54,543 nt of DNA from contig NZ_JARWOV010000267.1 of assembly GCF_029868855.1 (NCBI RefSeq), positions 1 through 54,543 of the forward strand, read 5' to 3'. Both the position numbers and the translations under genes were made by a program. How positions within the stretch are numbered: position 1 is the stretch's first letter; each line of letters opens with the position of its first letter. Below are positions 53,153 to 54,543 of the stretch, piece by piece. The notes under the pieces were generated by a model. It ran no database searches. It was not told the DNA's origin and saw only the letters and a list, made by a program, of their open reading frames with translations. This DNA is from Nocardia carnea (GTDB lineage: Bacteria; Actinomycetota; Actinomycetes; Mycobacteriales; Mycobacteriaceae).

Positions 53153-53881
53153 ATGGCGACCCCGACCGTCCTGGAAATACTCTGGGGTACCGATCGGCGG
53201 CCGACCCGGGGACCAAAACCCACCCTGACCCGCGCCGCGATCGTGGCGGCCGCGATCGAATTGGCCGATGCCGAAGGTTTGACCGCGGTATCCATGCAGC
53301 GGCTCGCCGATCGGCTGGGCTACACCAAGATGTCGCTGTATCGGCATGTGCCGGGCAAAGCCGAACTCACCGCGCTGATGACAGAAGCGGCCCTGGCCGA
53401 CCTACCGGAACCGGACACCTCGGGCACGCCACCGTGGCGAGCCGGACTGCGGTCCTGGGCCCTGCTGAGTTTCGAACGATACCGGCGCCATCCGTGGATG
53501 ATGGAACTTCTGGCCGGCACCCGGCCCGTGGGCCCCAACGAGCTCGGCTGGACCGAGGCAGCCCTCGACGCGATGGCGGGTATCGCACTGACCGGCCCGG
53601 AACAGCTGGATACGCTCGTCGTGCTGAACGGGCACGTCCGCGCCCTGGCGCAACAGTTGATGGGCCCTGGATCCGGTGAGCAAGAATTCACCGCGACGAT
53701 GGCCGAGGCCTTGGAATTGGCGGGCGACCGCTTTCCGCGGCTGATCGCTGCCATATCGGATCACCCCGGCACGCCGCAGCCGGGCGAGCAGCCACCCAGG
53801 CGCGATAACGCCCTCGAATTCGGCATCGAGCGGATTCTGGACGGAGTGGCAGCCCTGTTGGCTCAGCGCACCGCCCCATGA
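53153..53881 (+). CDS. TetR family regulator (TetR_C type)
   Basis: A 242-residue regulator. The HTH lies at about 25-75 (LTRAAIVAAAIELADAEGLT, then MQRLADRLGYTKMSLYRHVP). The C-terminal domain (WRAGLRSWALLSFERYRRHP, then LNGHVRALAQQLMG) resembles the TetR_C tetracycline-repressor-type domain often paired with flavin monooxygenases. ATG at 53153 follows AAAGG. It shares a 107-base intergenic region with the monooxygenase; no clear dyad was found there. Confidence 0.9.
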   Translation: MATPTVLEILWGTDRRPTRGPKPTLTRAAIVAAAIELADAEGLTAVSMQRLADRLGYTKMSLYRHVPGKAELTALMTEAALADLPEPDTSGTPPWRAGLRSWALLSFERYRRHPWMMELLAGTRPVGPNELGWTEAALDAMAGIALTGPEQLDTLVVLNGHVRALAQQLMGPGSGEQEFTATMAEALELAGDRFPRLIAAISDHPGTPQPGEQPPRRDNALEFGIERILDGVAALLAQRTAP

Positions 53882-53926
53882 ACCCTTTTCGCGCCGGTAC
53901 CCGGGCTCGTGGACAACGCCCGCAGG

Positions 53927-54364
53927 TCACATACCCGGTAGCCGAATCCCCCGGTCCGCCGCCACACGGGCCAATTTCTCCGCCTCGTCGATGGCGACGG
54001 CGACGTACGTACGCCAGCCCTCGTCGTCGCGGCGCAGCAGATATTCGTAATCACTGTCGGTGAGCAACGCATCGTCGCCGTCGTAGAAATGCCAGCGCAC
54101 CCGGACGCGCACCAGCACGGAAGTCAGCTCGGCGATCTCCAGCAGAGTGTGATCGACCCGGGCGAGCCCGAGCATCTGGTACATGGGATGTGCCTGCGCC
54201 AGACCCCGCGCCATCTCCTCCCGGGAATGCAGCGCCCCCACGAATTCGTCACCGACCACAGTGCCCGGCGTCCCCCACAATGCGGCCGTACGCTCGGCGT
54301 CGAAGGCGCTCAGCGTCGACTGGTACTCGTCGAGGAATGATTCGATTTCGTCGCGTGTCGACAT
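53927..54364 (-). CDS. NTF2-like/SgcJ family protein
   Basis: A 145-residue protein with the cone-shaped NTF2/SnoaL fold: an N-terminal helix (EIESFLDEYQSTLSAFD), ALWGTPGTVVGDEFVGALHS, and a C-terminal sheet with LVRVRVRWHFYDGDDALLTDSDYEYLLRR. It could bind a small molecule or act as an isomerase; no catalytic set is obvious. ATG at 54364 is the start. It is divergent from the truncated oxidoreductase at the right edge. Confidence 0.75.
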   Translation of the reverse strand: MSTRDEIESFLDEYQSTLSAFDAERTAALWGTPGTVVGDEFVGALHSREEMARGLAQAHPMYQMLGLARVDHTLLEIAELTSVLVRVRVRWHFYDGDDALLTDSDYEYLLRRDDEGWRTYVAVAIDEAEKLARVAADRGIRLPGM

Positions 54365-54405
54365 AGGTCAGCAGCCGGCCCCCCGGGGCCAGCCCGGGGT
54401 TTAGG

Positions 54406-54543
54406 GCGCCCACCGGCGCGGCCGGACTGAACGGTGCACTGATGCTGGCGCGCTCCCGGCGCACAGTGGCGGTGATCGACGCGGGCACACCCCGCAATGC
54501 CCCCGCCGAAGGAGTGCACGGGCTGCTGGCCCGCGACGGAATG
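54406..54543 (+). pseudogene. 5'-truncated FAD/NAD(P) oxidoreductase (thioredoxin-reductase-like), cut by window edge
   Basis: The frame reads APTGAAGLNGALMLARSRRT, VAVIDAGTPRNAP and EGVHGLLARDGM, which is the start of a thioredoxin-reductase-like flavoprotein just after its first beta strand. The usual opening (about 8-9 residues with the first glycines of GxGxxG) is absent and no ATG, GTG or TTG precedes it in frame back to a TAG at 54364-54366; the first in-frame ATG is at 54436, inside the fold. It may be a decayed gene or a sequencing error near the edge. The 3' end lies outside the window. Confidence 0.55.

Noticed and set aside
1..54543. CRISPR array, prophage, transposase, toxin-antitoxin pair, tRNA or rRNA
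   Set aside because: None seen on either strand: no regularly spaced repeats, integrase/transposase motifs, or tRNA-like cloverleaf sequence recognised by eye.

Overview
The window is a GC-rich chromosomal segment from a mycolic-acid-type actinomycete, most likely a Nocardia or close relative. Two blocks keep the gene order I know from Mycobacterium tuberculosis: YihY - DUF3039 - DUF3099 - sigB - ideR - DUF4192 - PAC2 - nrdR (the Rv2707-Rv2718c neighbourhood), and rne - ndk - DUF4233 - folC - valS (Rv2444c-Rv2448c). A third block, glpD - tetR - alkyl-DHAP-synthase-like flavoprotein - diacylglycerol kinase, matches Rv2249c-Rv2252, and fdhF-fdhD matches Rv2900c-Rv2899c. I see no prophage, insertion sequence, CRISPR array, tRNA or rRNA. 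Most of the window is conserved core genome with short accessory stretches at both ends.

Layout. 0-3.3 kb: a double-headed MerR regulator divergent from a DUF6194 gene, then an SDR oxidoreductase divergent from a TetR regulator; both intergenic gaps hold operator-like dyads. 3.3-9.8 kb: SF2 helicase, YihY membrane protein, DUF3039, DUF3099, an N-methyltransferase-like protein and sigB, which has an ECF-type promoter and a strong hairpin terminator. 10.1-14.0 kb: an overlapping acuC-pat pair, a predicted lysine deacetylase and an acetyltransferase fused to an acyl-CoA-synthetase-like module. 14.2-22.3 kb: ideR-galE, DUF4192, PAC2, a DUF3516-type helicase, speD and a DUF5134 membrane protein. 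22.5-27.5 kb: hrpA and nrdR. 27.5-28.0 kb: the junction between the two conserved blocks, where the neighbours expected from M. tuberculosis (lexA beside nrdR, rplU-rpmA beside rne) are missing.

27.8-37.6 kb: a very long RNase E/G, ndk, DUF4233, folC and valS, the last with a possible attenuator-like leader. 37.8-40.5 kb: a three-gene envelope operon (proline-rich lipoprotein, secreted SGNH esterase, membrane acyltransferase 3). 40.8-46.5 kb: a P-loop kinase-like protein and the glycerolipid module (diacylglycerol kinase, AgpS-like flavoprotein, TetR, GlpD), with a near-perfect 35-bp dyad between the divergent flavoprotein and TetR genes. 46.5-54.5 kb: GNAT, a large intergenic inverted repeat, an FHA protein, an overlapping fdhF/ydeP-fdhD pair, an FAD monooxygenase divergent from a TetR regulator, an NTF2-like protein, and a flavin oxidoreductase that runs off the right edge and seems to lack its start.

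There is no obvious unknown defence or mobile system. The best leads are the nrdR/rne junction with its truncated membrane-protein ORF, the acuC-pat overlap, the valS leader, the split acyltransferase/esterase operon and the operator that abuts the flavoprotein start codon. All functional statements rest on motif recognition by eye; no searches were run.
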